From Inquilinus sp042743185 (GTDB lineage: Bacteria; Pseudomonadota; Alphaproteobacteria; DSM-16000; Inquilinaceae), in NCBI RefSeq assembly GCF_042743185.1, contig NZ_JBHYMS010000004.1:124001-188000 (forward strand): 64,000 bases of DNA, written 5' to 3'. The notes beneath the pieces were generated by a model. The model saw nothing but the letters and a program-made list of their open reading frames with translations. It was not told the origin of the DNA and ran no database searches. Numbering within the stretch: the first letter of the stretch is position 1; the number at the start of each line of letters is the position of its first letter. The position numbers and the translations under genes were made by a program. Below are positions 7,995-17,067 of the stretch, one piece after another.

Positions 7995-9596
7995 ATGGAG
8001 TTCAGCAGGCGAAATATGCTTCAGCTCGGCGTCGCAACCGCGGCGCTGGCGGGCTTCGGCGGCGCCCGGGCGCAGGACGCGTCCCAGAACGCGGATGTGA
8101 TCCGCATGGGCATCGCCGCGAAGGGGCCGCGGTACAGCGACCCGAACCTGACGACCCAGGGCTCCGACAACTGGGCGACCGAGCAGATCTACGAGCAGTT
8201 GGTCCGCCCCGAGGACGGCGCCTTCGCGATCAAGCCGGAGGAGTATCTGCCGACGCTGGCGACCAGTTGGACCTCGTCGCCCGACGCCAGGACCTGGACC
8301 TTCCAGCTGCGCCAGGGCGTGCAGTTCCACAAGGGCTTCGGCGAGATGACCTCGGAGGACGTGGTCTACTCGTTCAAGCGCGCCATGACCTCGGGCACCA
8401 ACACCACGGTGCTGGCCAACATCGCCGATGTCGTCGCGAACGGGCCCTATCAGGTGACCATCACCCTGAAGAGCCCGGACGCGCTGTTCCTCGGCACCTC
8501 GGTGTTCAACAACAACACCTCGATCGTCAGCAAGAAGGCGGCCGAGCAGATGGGCGAGGCCTTCGGCACCGACGCCGTCGGCACCGGCCCCTATGAGCTG
8601 ACCAAGTTCGACACCCAGGTCGGCATGGTGATGAAGCGCCATGACGGCTACTGGGGCCAGAAGGCCAGGATCAGCACCGTCGAATGCGTCTACATCGCCG
8701 ACACTTCGGCGCGGACGCTGGCCCTGCTGTCCGGCGACATCGACATCATGGAGGCGGTGCGCGCGCCGGGCTGGGTCGCCTCGATGCAGCAGCGCGACCC
8801 GACGCTGAAGATCGACATGACCGTGCCGGGGTCGTTCAACACCCTGCACGTCAACCTGACCCGCAAGCCTTTCGACGACCTGAAGGTGCGGCAGGCGTTG
8901 ATGCATGCGATCGACCGCCCGGCGGTGGCCCAGGCGCTGGCGCCGATGGGCGGGACCATGGCGGGGCTGCAGCCCGACTTCTTCCCGGCCGGCTTCAAGG
9001 CCGAGGATCTGCCGGAGGAACTGCGCTACCCCTACGACCCGGACAAGGCGAAGGCGCTCCTGGCCGAGGCCGGCTACCCGGACGGCATCAGCTTCCCGTC
9101 CCTGTGCAGCCAGCGCGAGGACTATTCCTCGACCATGCTGATCGTGCAGGAGCAGATCCGCCTGGCCGGCTTCAACATGGACCTCCGGATCGAGGACCAC
9201 ACCGCCTATCACGCCGACAACCGGTCGGACAAGAACACCCTGGCGATGCATTCGTCGAGCTATCCGCCGATCCCGACCCAGCTGTATTTCCAGCAGCTGT
9301 CGAAGCAATCCGAGGTCAAGTCGGACGGCAAGGGCGGCGGCAATTACAGCCATTACGGCGTGGCGATGCCGGGCATCGACGACCTGCTGGCCCAGGCCCT
9401 GGCGGCGACCGACTTCGAGACCTATGACGGCATCTGCCGCAAGATCGAGCTGCAGGTGCTGCGCGACCTGCCGCTGATCGGCCTGTCCACCCTGTCCTTC
9501 ACCACCGCGCGCCGGGGCAATGTCGATCTCGGCTACCCGGTGAAGAGCGGTTACGCGCGCTGGCGCTTCCACCGGGCGACCAAGACCATCGTCTGA
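7995..9596 (+). CDS. Family 5 extracellular solute-binding protein, Tat-type signal
   Basis: A 533-residue periplasmic protein of the dipeptide/oligopeptide/nickel-binding (SBP_bac_5) class. The N-terminus SRRNMLQ followed by an Ala/Gly-rich hydrophobic stretch and AxA (ARA-QD) is a twin-arginine signal, suggesting export already folded. The body has usual class features such as GTGPYELTKFD and LKVRQALMHAIDR. It leads a five-gene importer cassette (SBP, two permeases, two ATPases). Despite the family name, members carry sugars, opines or sugar acids as well as peptides; the adjacent dehydratase favours an acidic carbohydrate derivative here. Confidence 0.93.
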   Translation: MEFSRRNMLQLGVATAALAGFGGARAQDASQNADVIRMGIAAKGPRYSDPNLTTQGSDNWATEQIYEQLVRPEDGAFAIKPEEYLPTLATSWTSSPDARTWTFQLRQGVQFHKGFGEMTSEDVVYSFKRAMTSGTNTTVLANIADVVANGPYQVTITLKSPDALFLGTSVFNNNTSIVSKKAAEQMGEAFGTDAVGTGPYELTKFDTQVGMVMKRHDGYWGQKARISTVECVYIADTSARTLALLSGDIDIMEAVRAPGWVASMQQRDPTLKIDMTVPGSFNTLHVNLTRKPFDDLKVRQALMHAIDRPAVAQALAPMGGTMAGLQPDFFPAGFKAEDLPEELRYPYDPDKAKALLAEAGYPDGISFPSLCSQREDYSSTMLIVQEQIRLAGFNMDLRIEDHTAYHADNRSDKNTLAMHSSSYPPIPTQLYFQQLSKQSEVKSDGKGGGNYSHYGVAMPGIDDLLAQALAATDFETYDGICRKIELQVLRDLPLIGLSTLSFTTARRGNVDLGYPVKSGYARWRFHRATKTIV

Positions 9597-9619
9597 CCCC
9601 GCAGGGGAGGGGCCCCGCC

Positions 9620-10555
9620 ATGGTGCGGTATCTGATGTGGCGATTGCTGGATGCGGTTCCGACCATCCTGCTGGTGCTGACGCTGGTGTTCGTCTGCATG
9701 CGCATCCTGCCCGGCGATCCGGCGCTGGCGGCGTTGGGGGACAACGCGCTGCCGGATCAGCTCGCGGCGTTCCGCGAGAAGATGGGGCTGAACGTCCCGC
9801 TGTGGCAGCAGTATTTCGACTTCCTCGGCGGTGTCCTGACCCTGGATTTCGGGCGGTCGCTGATGAACAACACCTCGGTCCTGCAGCTGCTGGTCTACAA
9901 CCTGCCCTATACGATCGAGCTGACCATCGCGGCGATGGTGATGGGCGTCGTCGCCGGCATCCCGCTCGGGGTGCTGGCGGCGACCCATCGCAACCGCATG
10001 GCGGATTCCGGCGTCCGGGTGTTCTCGCTGATCGGCTACGCCATCCCGGACTTCTATCTGGGCGCGCTGCTGCTGATCACCTTCTCGCTCAACCTCGGCT
10101 GGTTCCCGATCAATGGTGGCGGCGACGGCTTCGTCGACCGGCTGCACCACATCGTGCTGCCGGCGCTGACCCTTGCCTTCGTCAAGGCGGCCTTCCTAGG
10201 ACGGCTGACCCGCACCTCGCTGCTCGAGGTGTTCGGCAAGGATTATGTGCGGACGGCGCGGGCCAAGGGCGCCAGTGAGCGGCGGGTGATCTACCGCCAC
10301 GGGCTGCGCAACGCGCTGCTGCCGCTGTCGACCGGCATGGGCCTCAGCCTGCTGGCGACGCTGTCCGGGTCGGTGGCGATCGAGCTGGTGTTCAACCGCC
10401 CCGGCATCGGCAAGCTGCTGATCGGCGCGATCACCGAGCGCGACTACGCCGTTATCCAGGGCGGCGTGATCGTCTTCGCCCTGTTCGTGGTGCTGGTGAA
10501 CCTCCTGATGGACCTGGTCTACATCGTGGTCGATCCGCGGATCCGGGTGACGTGA
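9620..10555 (+). CDS. ABC transporter permease, DppB/OppB type
   Basis: A 311-residue integral membrane protein. It opens with a hydrophobic helix, then the family segment VCMRILPGDPALAALGDNA. It carries the EAA loop (EVFGKDYVRTARAKGASERRV) that contacts the ATPase, and ends VDPRIRV, as DppB-type permeases do. A GGGGAGGGG ribosome site precedes the ATG. Its stop overlaps the next permease start (TGATG), so the two subunits of the membrane channel are coupled in translation. Confidence 0.95.
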   Translation: MVRYLMWRLLDAVPTILLVLTLVFVCMRILPGDPALAALGDNALPDQLAAFREKMGLNVPLWQQYFDFLGGVLTLDFGRSLMNNTSVLQLLVYNLPYTIELTIAAMVMGVVAGIPLGVLAATHRNRMADSGVRVFSLIGYAIPDFYLGALLLITFSLNLGWFPINGGGDGFVDRLHHIVLPALTLAFVKAAFLGRLTRTSLLEVFGKDYVRTARAKGASERRVIYRHGLRNALLPLSTGMGLSLLATLSGSVAIELVFNRPGIGKLLIGAITERDYAVIQGGVIVFALFVVLVNLLMDLVYIVVDPRIRVT

Positions 10556-11436
10556 TGGCCGCGATCATCGATACCGACGAAATCATTGCCCCGGCCCCCA
10601 ACCGGCTCGCCATCCTGCTGCGCATCGTGCTGGGCCGCCCGGCCACCATCTTCGCCGCCCTGATCATCGCGGTCTTCCTGGTGGTGGCGGTGCTGGCGCC
10701 CTGGATCGCGCCCTACAACCCGCTGGCGCAGAGCATCCTCAAGATCAACCAGACCCCGTCCTGGGCGCATTGGCTGGGCACGGACCAGTTCGGCCGCGAC
10801 GTGCTGTCCCGGATGATCTACGGGTCCCGCAACTCGCTGATCTTCGGGCTGCTGTCGCCGGTCCTGGCGGCGATCGTCGGCACCACGCTCGGCGTCGTCG
10901 CCGGCTATTTCGGCGGCGCGGTCGACCGCGTCATCTCCCGCCTCGTCGATCTGCTGCTGGCGTTCCCGGAGCTCCTGCTGGCGATCATCATCGCCGCGGC
11001 GCTGGGCGGCGGCTTCTGGAACGTCGTTGCTGTGCTGACCGTCGCCTTCGTGCCCGGCTTCGCCCGCGTCGCCCGGGCCCAGACCCTGTCGGTGAAGCAG
11101 GAGCCCTATATCGAGGCCGCGGTGGCGGTCGGGGTCAGCACGCCGGTGATCATCTTCCGCCACATCGTGCCGAACATCGCCGCGCCGATCGTGGTGCTGG
11201 TGACGCTGTGGGTGGCCTCGGCCATCCGGCTCGAAGCCTCGCTCAGCTTCCTCGGCCTCGGCACCCAGCCGCCGAACCCGAGCTGGGGCAACATCATCCG
11301 CGACGGGCTCAACAACCTGTTCGGGTCGCCCTGGCCGATCATCGGCGCCGGCTTCGCCATCACCTGCGTGGTCCTCGCCTTCAACCTGTTCGGCGATGCG
11401 GTGCGCGACGCCCTGGACCCGGAGACCGCCTCGTGA
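10555..11436 (+). CDS. ABC transporter permease, DppC/OppC type
   Basis: A 293-residue membrane protein. The ATG overlaps the preceding stop; a GTG one codon earlier is possible but less favoured. It has the OppC-type N-terminal helix, the segment GTDQFGRDVLSRMIYGSRNSL, an EAA loop (EPYIEAAVAVGVSTPVII) and the C-terminal LGLGTQPPNPSWGNII and DALDPE signatures. It pairs with the upstream DppB-type subunit to form the channel. Confidence 0.95.
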   Translation: MAAIIDTDEIIAPAPNRLAILLRIVLGRPATIFAALIIAVFLVVAVLAPWIAPYNPLAQSILKINQTPSWAHWLGTDQFGRDVLSRMIYGSRNSLIFGLLSPVLAAIVGTTLGVVAGYFGGAVDRVISRLVDLLLAFPELLLAIIIAAALGGGFWNVVAVLTVAFVPGFARVARAQTLSVKQEPYIEAAVAVGVSTPVIIFRHIVPNIAAPIVVLVTLWVASAIRLEASLSFLGLGTQPPNPSWGNIIRDGLNNLFGSPWPIIGAGFAITCVVLAFNLFGDAVRDALDPETAS

Positions 11437-12446
11437 CCGCGCCCCTGCTCAAGGTCGAGGACCTGGCCGTCGAATTCGGCCCGAAGGCGGCGCCGCTGCG
11501 GGTGGTCGACGGCGTCGGCTTCGAGATCCAGGCCGGCGGGTCGCTCGGCATCGTCGGCGAATCCGGCTCCGGCAAGTCGATGACCTCGCTGTCGATCCTG
11601 CGCCTGATCCCGGAGCCGCCGGGCCGGATCGCGCAGGGCCGCATCCAGTTCAACGGCACCGACCTGCTGGCCCTGCCGCGGGCGAAGATGCCGGAGATCC
11701 GCGGCCGCGACATCGCCATGATCTTCCAGGAGCCGATGAGCTCGCTGAACCCGGTCATGACCATCGGCGACCAAATCGGCGAGGCCATCCTGCTGCATGA
11801 GCATGTCAGCCGGGAGGAGCGCCGCGGCAAGACGGTCGAGATGCTGCGGCTGGTCGGCATGCCCGATCCCGAGCGCCGGCTCGGCGCCTATCCGCACCAG
11901 TTCTCCGGCGGCATGCGCCAGCGGGTGATGATCGCCATGGCCATCGCCTGCAACCCGAAGCTGCTGATCGCGGACGAGCCGACCACGGCGCTGGACGTCA
12001 CCATCCAGGCCCAGGTGCTGGACCTGATGAAGAAGATCCGGGCCACGCTGAACACGGCGGTGCTGCTGATCTCGCACGATCTCGGCGTCATCGCCGACAT
12101 CTGCGAGCGGGTGATCGTGATGTATGCCGGGCGGGTGGTAGAGGATGCCGATATCCGCTCGATCTTCCGGCGGCCGTCGCACCCCTATACCCAGGGGCTG
12201 CTGCAGTCGATCCCGCGGCTGAACGACGACCGCAGGCGGCTGTACCAGATCGCCGGCTCGGTGCCCCAGGCCGGCAGCTTGGGCGCCGGCTGCCCGTTCC
12301 AGCCGCGCTGCCCGCTGCGGGTCGACCGCTGCGCGGTGGAGCGGCCGCCGATGTTCGACTTCGGCCCGCAGCACCGGGCCGCCTGCTGGGTCACGGCCGC
12401 GGCGCTCCCGGCCGAGCCGGTGCCCAGCGCGAGGGCCATGCGATGA
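11433..12446 (+). CDS. Oligopeptide-class ABC transporter ATPase, DppD/OppD type
   Basis: A 337-residue cytoplasmic ATPase. The GTG start overlaps the upstream stop by four bases. Visible: Walker A GESGSGKS, signature FSGGMRQRVMIAMA, Walker B LLIADEPTTALD, H-loop SHD. The C-terminal Cys-rich region (GCPFQPRCPLRVDRC) is usual for this class and holds an iron-sulfur cluster in some members. It forms a heterodimer with the next gene product to power the importer. Confidence 0.95.
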   Translation: MTAPLLKVEDLAVEFGPKAAPLRVVDGVGFEIQAGGSLGIVGESGSGKSMTSLSILRLIPEPPGRIAQGRIQFNGTDLLALPRAKMPEIRGRDIAMIFQEPMSSLNPVMTIGDQIGEAILLHEHVSREERRGKTVEMLRLVGMPDPERRLGAYPHQFSGGMRQRVMIAMAIACNPKLLIADEPTTALDVTIQAQVLDLMKKIRATLNTAVLLISHDLGVIADICERVIVMYAGRVVEDADIRSIFRRPSHPYTQGLLQSIPRLNDDRRRLYQIAGSVPQAGSLGAGCPFQPRCPLRVDRCAVERPPMFDFGPQHRAACWVTAAALPAEPVPSARAMR

Positions 12447-13435
12447 GCGAGACCCTGGTCCGGGCGGAGGGGCTGACCAAGACCTTCCAGGATGGCGGCG
12501 GCCTGTCTTTCGGGCAGCCGCGCCCGGCGGTGCGGGCGGTCGATGAGGTCTCGCTCGAGATCCGCCGCGGCGAGACCCTGGCGCTGGTCGGGGAATCCGG
12601 CTGCGGCAAGTCCACGCTCGGCCGGCTGCTGCTGCGGCTGATCGAGCCCAGCGCCGGCCAGGTCTTCGTCGACGGCACCGACCTGACCGGCCTGTCGCGC
12701 GGCCAGATGCGGGCGATGCGCCGCCAGGTCCAGATGATCTTCCAGGACCCCTACGGCTCGCTCAGCCCGCGCCGCAGCGTCGCCGACATCGTCGCCGAGC
12801 CGTTGGAGGTGTTCGGCCTGATCCGCTCGCGGAAGGACCGGCGCGACAAGGTGGCGGAGCTGCTGCGCCAGGTCGGGCTGCCGCCATCGACCATGGACCG
12901 CTATCCGCGCCAGTTCTCTGGCGGCCAGCGCCAGCGCATCGGCATCGCCCGGGCGATCTCGCTCGACCCGGCCTTCATCGTGGCGGACGAGCCGGTCTCG
13001 GCCCTCGACGTCTCGATCCAGGCCCAGATCGTCAACCTGCTGCAGGATCTGCAGGAGCGGAAGAACCTGTCCTACCTGTTCATCGCGCACGACCTGGCGG
13101 TAGTGCGCCACATCGCCGACCGGGTCGCGGTGATGTATCTCGGGCGGATCGTCGAGACCGGCCCGAAGGCGGCGGTCTACGGCGCCCCCCATCATCCCTA
13201 CACCCAGGCGCTGCTGTCGGCCGCGCCGGAGCCGGACCCGGACCGGCCGCAGAAGCGCATCATCCTGCAGGGCGACGTGCCGAGCCCGTCGGCCATCCCC
13301 TCCGGCTGCAGCTTCCGCACCCGCTGCCCGCTGGCGCAGGAGATCTGCGCCAGCGAGCGGCCGGCATTGACGCCGGTCGGCGATGGGCAATTCGCGGCTT
13401 GCCATTTTGCCAGACGCAATCCGATCCCGATTTGA
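12443..13435 (+). CDS. Oligopeptide-class ABC transporter ATPase, DppF/OppF type
   Basis: A 330-residue ATPase. The start ATG overlaps the upstream stop (ATGA). Visible: Walker A GESGCGKST, signature SGGQRQRIGIA, Walker B FIVADEPVSALD, H-loop AHD, and the C-terminal Cys-rich segment CSFRTRCPLAQEIC. It is the last gene of the locus; an intrinsic terminator begins 35 bp after its stop. Confidence 0.95.
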   Translation: MSETLVRAEGLTKTFQDGGGLSFGQPRPAVRAVDEVSLEIRRGETLALVGESGCGKSTLGRLLLRLIEPSAGQVFVDGTDLTGLSRGQMRAMRRQVQMIFQDPYGSLSPRRSVADIVAEPLEVFGLIRSRKDRRDKVAELLRQVGLPPSTMDRYPRQFSGGQRQRIGIARAISLDPAFIVADEPVSALDVSIQAQIVNLLQDLQERKNLSYLFIAHDLAVVRHIADRVAVMYLGRIVETGPKAAVYGAPHHPYTQALLSAAPEPDPDRPQKRIILQGDVPSPSAIPSGCSFRTRCPLAQEICASERPALTPVGDGQFAACHFARRNPIPI

Positions 13436-13470
13436 AACTGATACAGGTCCCCTTTTGATCGGGATGACCG

Positions 13471-13497
13471 GCCCGCTGGCGAATGCCGCGGGCTTTT
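13471..13497 (+). terminator. Intrinsic terminator after the first importer operon
   Basis: A GCCCGC/GCGGGC stem, extended inward by GGC/GCC around a GAAT loop with one bulged T, is followed directly by TTTT. It sits between convergent genes, 35 bp after the DppF-type stop and 25 bp before the carboxypeptidase stop. The orientation of the T run suits plus-strand transcription. Confidence 0.75.
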
Positions 13498-13521
13498 CGC
13501 TCTTGCGGCCACTCGCTCTCT

Positions 13522-15042
13522 TCAGGCCGCATCGGCGATGGGATATTTCGTCTCCAGATAGGCGAGGTATGGGCCGGGATCGAGCCCGCGCCCGGTCGCC
13601 GCCTGCAGGATCTCCTCCGGCGTGCGCGACCGACCATGGCAGTGCACCGCGCGGTTGAGCCAGAGCCGCAGCGGCGCATAGTCGCCGGCCTCCAGCCCGG
13701 CCGCCACTGCCAGGTCCCGTTCCGCCGCCGCGAACAGCTGCGACGCCATGACGTTGCCCAGCGTGTAGGTCGGGAAGGAGCCGACATAGCCGGTCGACCA
13801 GTGCACGTCCTGCAGCACGCCGCTGGCGTCGTCCGGCACTTCCAGGCCGAGATCGGCCCGCATCCGCTCGGCCCAGGCGGACGGCAGGTCGGCGACGGCC
13901 AGGTCGCCGGCGATCACCGCGGCCTCCAGCTCCACCCGCAGCATGATGTGCAGGTCGTAGGTCAGCTCATCCGCCTCGACCCGGATCAGCCCGGGCCGGA
14001 CCAGGTTGACCGCGCGCCAGAACTCCGCGGCCGAGACATCGGCCAGCTGGTCCGGGAAGGCGTCGCGCAGCAGGCCGAAATTCAGCTCCCAGAAGCGGCG
14101 CGACCGGCCGACCCGGTTCTCCCACAGCCGCGACTGGGATTCGTGCATCCCGAAGCTGGCGCCGCCGACGGCGTAGAGGTTGACGATGTCGGTTGCCAGC
14201 GCCGACCGGCCGATCTCCGGGTCGATGCCCTGCTCATACATGCCGTGCCCGGCCTCGTGCAGCGCCGCGAACAGTCCGGCCGGCAGATAACTCGGCCGGT
14301 AGCGCGCGGTGATGCGGACGTCGTCGCGGGTGAAGGAGATCTCGAACGGGTGCACAGTCTCGTCGAGCCGGCCATGGCCGTAGTCGAAGCCGACCCGCTC
14401 GGTCAGCATCCGGGCGAAGGCCTTCTGTTGGTCCACCGGATAGTCGCGCTCGAGAAAATCGCGCCGGGCCGGCGGGCGGTCCAGCACTCGTTCGATCAGC
14501 GGCCGCAGGCGGGCCCGCAGCGTGGCGAAGAGCGGCCGCAGCCGGGCCAGGGTCATGCCCGGCTCGTACTGCGCCACCAGCGCGTCATAGGGATGGCCGG
14601 ACCAGCCCAGCGCATCGGCGATCCGGCGCTGCAAGGCAAAGCTGCGCTCGAGATACGGCCGGAAGGCCGGGAAGTCGGACCGCGCCCGCGCCGCGGCCCA
14701 GGCCGCCTGCGCCTCGGTCTTCAAGAGCGCCGCCTCGTGCAGCAGCGGCTCGGGGATGCGGTCGAGCGCAGCGACGCCCTCCTGCATCGCGGCCACGGCG
14801 CGCCGCCGCCGGCTGTCCTCCGGCTCGCCCGCCACTTCGTCGCGGGCCGCGGCCAGGGCGTCGCGCATCGCCGGGCCGGTGGCGATCTGCCGAGCCAGCG
14901 CCGTCAGCGTCGCGATCTGCCGGCCGCGGGCCGCGGTGCCGCCGGCCGGCATCTGGGTGCGGGCGTCCCAGACCAGCAGGTTGACGGCGTTCAGCACGTC
15001 GTTCAGCCGCCCGGATTCCTCGGCGAAACGGTCATAGCCCAT
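13522..15042 (-). CDS. M32-family metallocarboxypeptidase (carboxypeptidase Taq type)
   Basis: A 506-residue protein, the normal length for M32. The zinc site HEAGH is at residues 262-266, with the neighbouring GMYEQGID segment common to the family. M32 enzymes are cytoplasmic and remove C-terminal residues from short peptides. The ATG at 15042 overlaps the end of the upstream ATPase gene by 11 bases, so the enzyme belongs to the importer operon and probably digests what that importer brings in. This supports a true peptide substrate for the importer at 15032-20456. Confidence 0.95.
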   Translation of the reverse strand: MGYDRFAEESGRLNDVLNAVNLLVWDARTQMPAGGTAARGRQIATLTALARQIATGPAMRDALAAARDEVAGEPEDSRRRRAVAAMQEGVAALDRIPEPLLHEAALLKTEAQAAWAAARARSDFPAFRPYLERSFALQRRIADALGWSGHPYDALVAQYEPGMTLARLRPLFATLRARLRPLIERVLDRPPARRDFLERDYPVDQQKAFARMLTERVGFDYGHGRLDETVHPFEISFTRDDVRITARYRPSYLPAGLFAALHEAGHGMYEQGIDPEIGRSALATDIVNLYAVGGASFGMHESQSRLWENRVGRSRRFWELNFGLLRDAFPDQLADVSAAEFWRAVNLVRPGLIRVEADELTYDLHIMLRVELEAAVIAGDLAVADLPSAWAERMRADLGLEVPDDASGVLQDVHWSTGYVGSFPTYTLGNVMASQLFAAAERDLAVAAGLEAGDYAPLRLWLNRAVHCHGRSRTPEEILQAATGRGLDPGPYLAYLETKYPIADAA

Positions 15043-16066
15043 GGGCGGCTTCCTTGTGCGGCAGCGGCGCGGCGGCGGGCATCGGCGCCCGGTCCAGCAG
15101 ATGGCAGGCGGCGATGCCGGTGTTGGTTTGGCGCGGCAGCGGCGCCTCGGTGCGGCAGCGGTCGAAGGCGTGCGGGCAGCGCGGGTGGAACGGGCAGCCG
15201 GAGGGCAGGTCGACCGGACTGGGCAGCTCGCCACGCGCCGCCGGCACGCGGTGGCGCCGGCTGGGGTCGAGGTCTGGCGCCGCGGCCAGCAGCGCCTGGG
15301 TGTAAGGGTGCTGCGGGGCCGCGAACAGCGCTTCGGTCTCCCCGGTCTCGACGATGCCGCCGAGATACATCACCGCCACCCGGTGCGACAGGTGCCGGAC
15401 CAGGCGCAGGTCATGGGCCACGAACAGCACGGTCAGGCCGAGGCGCTGCTGCAGCTCCAGCAGCAGGTTCACCACCTGGGCCTGGACCGAGACGTCGAGG
15501 GCGGAGACCAGCTCGTCCGCGATCAGACATTCCGGCTCCACCGACAGCGCCCGAGCGATGCCGATGCGCTGGCGCTGGCCACCGGAGAATTCATGCGGAT
15601 AGCGGTCGGCCGCCTCGCGCGGCAGCCGCACCAGGTCCAAGAGCTCGGCGATGCGGGCCGGGATCTCCGGCTTCGGCCGCATCCGGTGCACCGACAGCGC
15701 CTCGGCCAGGGTCTGGCGCACCGTCATGCGCGGGTTCAGCGAGCCGCGCGGGTCCTGGAACACCATCTGCACCCGGCGGTTGAAGGCGCGCCGCTGCGCC
15801 CCTTCCAGGGCGCGGATGTCGACGCCGTCATAGCGCAGGGTGCCCTCGTCCGGCTCGATCAGCCGGACGATGCAGCGGGCCAGGGTGGATTTGCCGCTGC
15901 CGGATTCGCCGACGATGCCCAGCGTCTCGCCGCGCCGGACCGACAGGTCGATGCCGTTCAGGGCGTGCACCGCGGGGTGGGGCCGCCGGCGCAGCGCGTC
16001 GGCCACCGTGCGCTCCAGCCGGAAGCGTTTGTGCAGCCCGGCGATCTCCAGGATCGGCGTGGTCAT
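15032..16066 (-). CDS. Oligopeptide-class ABC ATPase, DppF/OppF type
   Basis: A 344-residue ATPase. Walker A GESGSGKST, signature SGGQRQRIGIA, Walker B CLIADELVSALD (DEL where most relatives have DEP; the catalytic Glu is kept), H-loop AHD. The C-terminal Cys-rich segment is CPFHPRCPHAFDRC. Its ATG overlaps the upstream ATPase stop, and its 3' end overlaps the carboxypeptidase start by 11 bases. Confidence 0.94.
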   Translation of the reverse strand: MTTPILEIAGLHKRFRLERTVADALRRRPHPAVHALNGIDLSVRRGETLGIVGESGSGKSTLARCIVRLIEPDEGTLRYDGVDIRALEGAQRRAFNRRVQMVFQDPRGSLNPRMTVRQTLAEALSVHRMRPKPEIPARIAELLDLVRLPREAADRYPHEFSGGQRQRIGIARALSVEPECLIADELVSALDVSVQAQVVNLLLELQQRLGLTVLFVAHDLRLVRHLSHRVAVMYLGGIVETGETEALFAAPQHPYTQALLAAAPDLDPSRRHRVPAARGELPSPVDLPSGCPFHPRCPHAFDRCRTEAPLPRQTNTGIAACHLLDRAPMPAAAPLPHKEAAHGL

Positions 16067-17067
16067 GCGGCGTCCTTCGCCGCGGCGACGCGCGCGCTCT
16101 CGAAGCAGGCCACGGCAGCGTCCGGCCCCGCCGGCTCCAGCGCCGGCCGCTCGGCCCGGCAGCGCGGCGTGGCGAAGGCGCAGCGCGGGGCGAAGGCGCA
16201 GCCGGGCGGGCGGCCGGTCAAGGGCGGCGGCGCGCCCTCGATCGAGCGCAGCGGCAGCCGCGGCCCGCCGCCGCGCGGCACCGAGCCGAGCAGCCCGAGC
16301 GTATAGGCGTGGCGCGGCCGCTCGAACACGGCGGCGACAGGGCCGGTCTCCACCACCCGCCCGGCATACATCACCGCCATGCGGTCGCAGCTCTGCGCCA
16401 CCACGCCGAGGTCGTGGGTCACCAGGATCACGCTCATCCCCAGCCGGTCGCGCAGCTGCAGCAGCAGGGTCAGGATCTGGTCCTGGATTGTGACGTCCAG
16501 CGCCGTGGTCGGCTCGTCCGCCAGCAGCAGCTTCGGCTCCGACGCCAGGGCGATGGCGATCATCGCCCGCTGCCGCATGCCGCCGGAGAACTGGTGCGGA
16601 TAGTCGTCGAGGCGTCGCGCCGCGGCCGGGATGCCGACCAGGTCCAAGAGCTCCCGCGCCCGGTCCCGCCGCGCCCGGCGGCCCAGGCTCGTGTGCGTCC
16701 GCAGGCTCTCGTCGATCTGCAGCCCGATCGGCAGCACCGGGTTCAGCGCCGTCATCGGCTCCTGGAAGATCATGGCGATCTCGCCGCCGCGCACCCGGCG
16801 CAGCGCCGCCTCCGGCAGCGCCATCAGGTCGCGGCCCTGCCACAGCACCTGGCCGCCGACCCGGCCGGGCGGCGGCACCAGGCCCAGCACCGCGCGCAGG
16901 GTGGCGCTCTTGCCCGAGCCGGATTCGCCGACCAGCCCCAGCACCTCGCCGGCGCGCAGGTCCAGGTCGACGCCGGCCACCGCGGCGGCCTCGCCCCCGC
17001 CGGCGGGGCCCCCACTGGCCGGGAACGTCGCGGTCAGGCCGCGGATCGACAGCACCGTCTCGTTCAT
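16063..17067 (-). CDS. Oligopeptide-class ABC ATPase, DppD/OppD type
   Basis: A 334-residue ATPase. Walker A GESGSGKSA, signature FSGGMRQRAMIA, Walker B LLLADEPTTALD, H-loop THD, C-terminal CAFAPRCAFATPRC. The frame stays open upstream, but the ATG at 17067 overlaps the stop of the preceding permease gene and matches the family's start. It is the partner of the ATPase at 15032-16066. Confidence 0.94.
   Translation of the reverse strand: MNETVLSIRGLTATFPASGGPAGGGEAAAVAGVDLDLRAGEVLGLVGESGSGKSATLRAVLGLVPPPGRVGGQVLWQGRDLMALPEAALRRVRGGEIAMIFQEPMTALNPVLPIGLQIDESLRTHTSLGRRARRDRARELLDLVGIPAAARRLDDYPHQFSGGMRQRAMIAIALASEPKLLLADEPTTALDVTIQDQILTLLLQLRDRLGMSVILVTHDLGVVAQSCDRMAVMYAGRVVETGPVAAVFERPRHAYTLGLLGSVPRGGGPRLPLRSIEGAPPPLTGRPPGCAFAPRCAFATPRCRAERPALEPAGPDAAVACFESARVAAAKDAA

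Noticed and set aside
12443..13435. CRISPR or tandem repeats near the paired ABC ATPase genes
   Set aside because: Repeated words there are conserved ATPase motifs, not regularly spaced repeats; no array was seen anywhere in the window.
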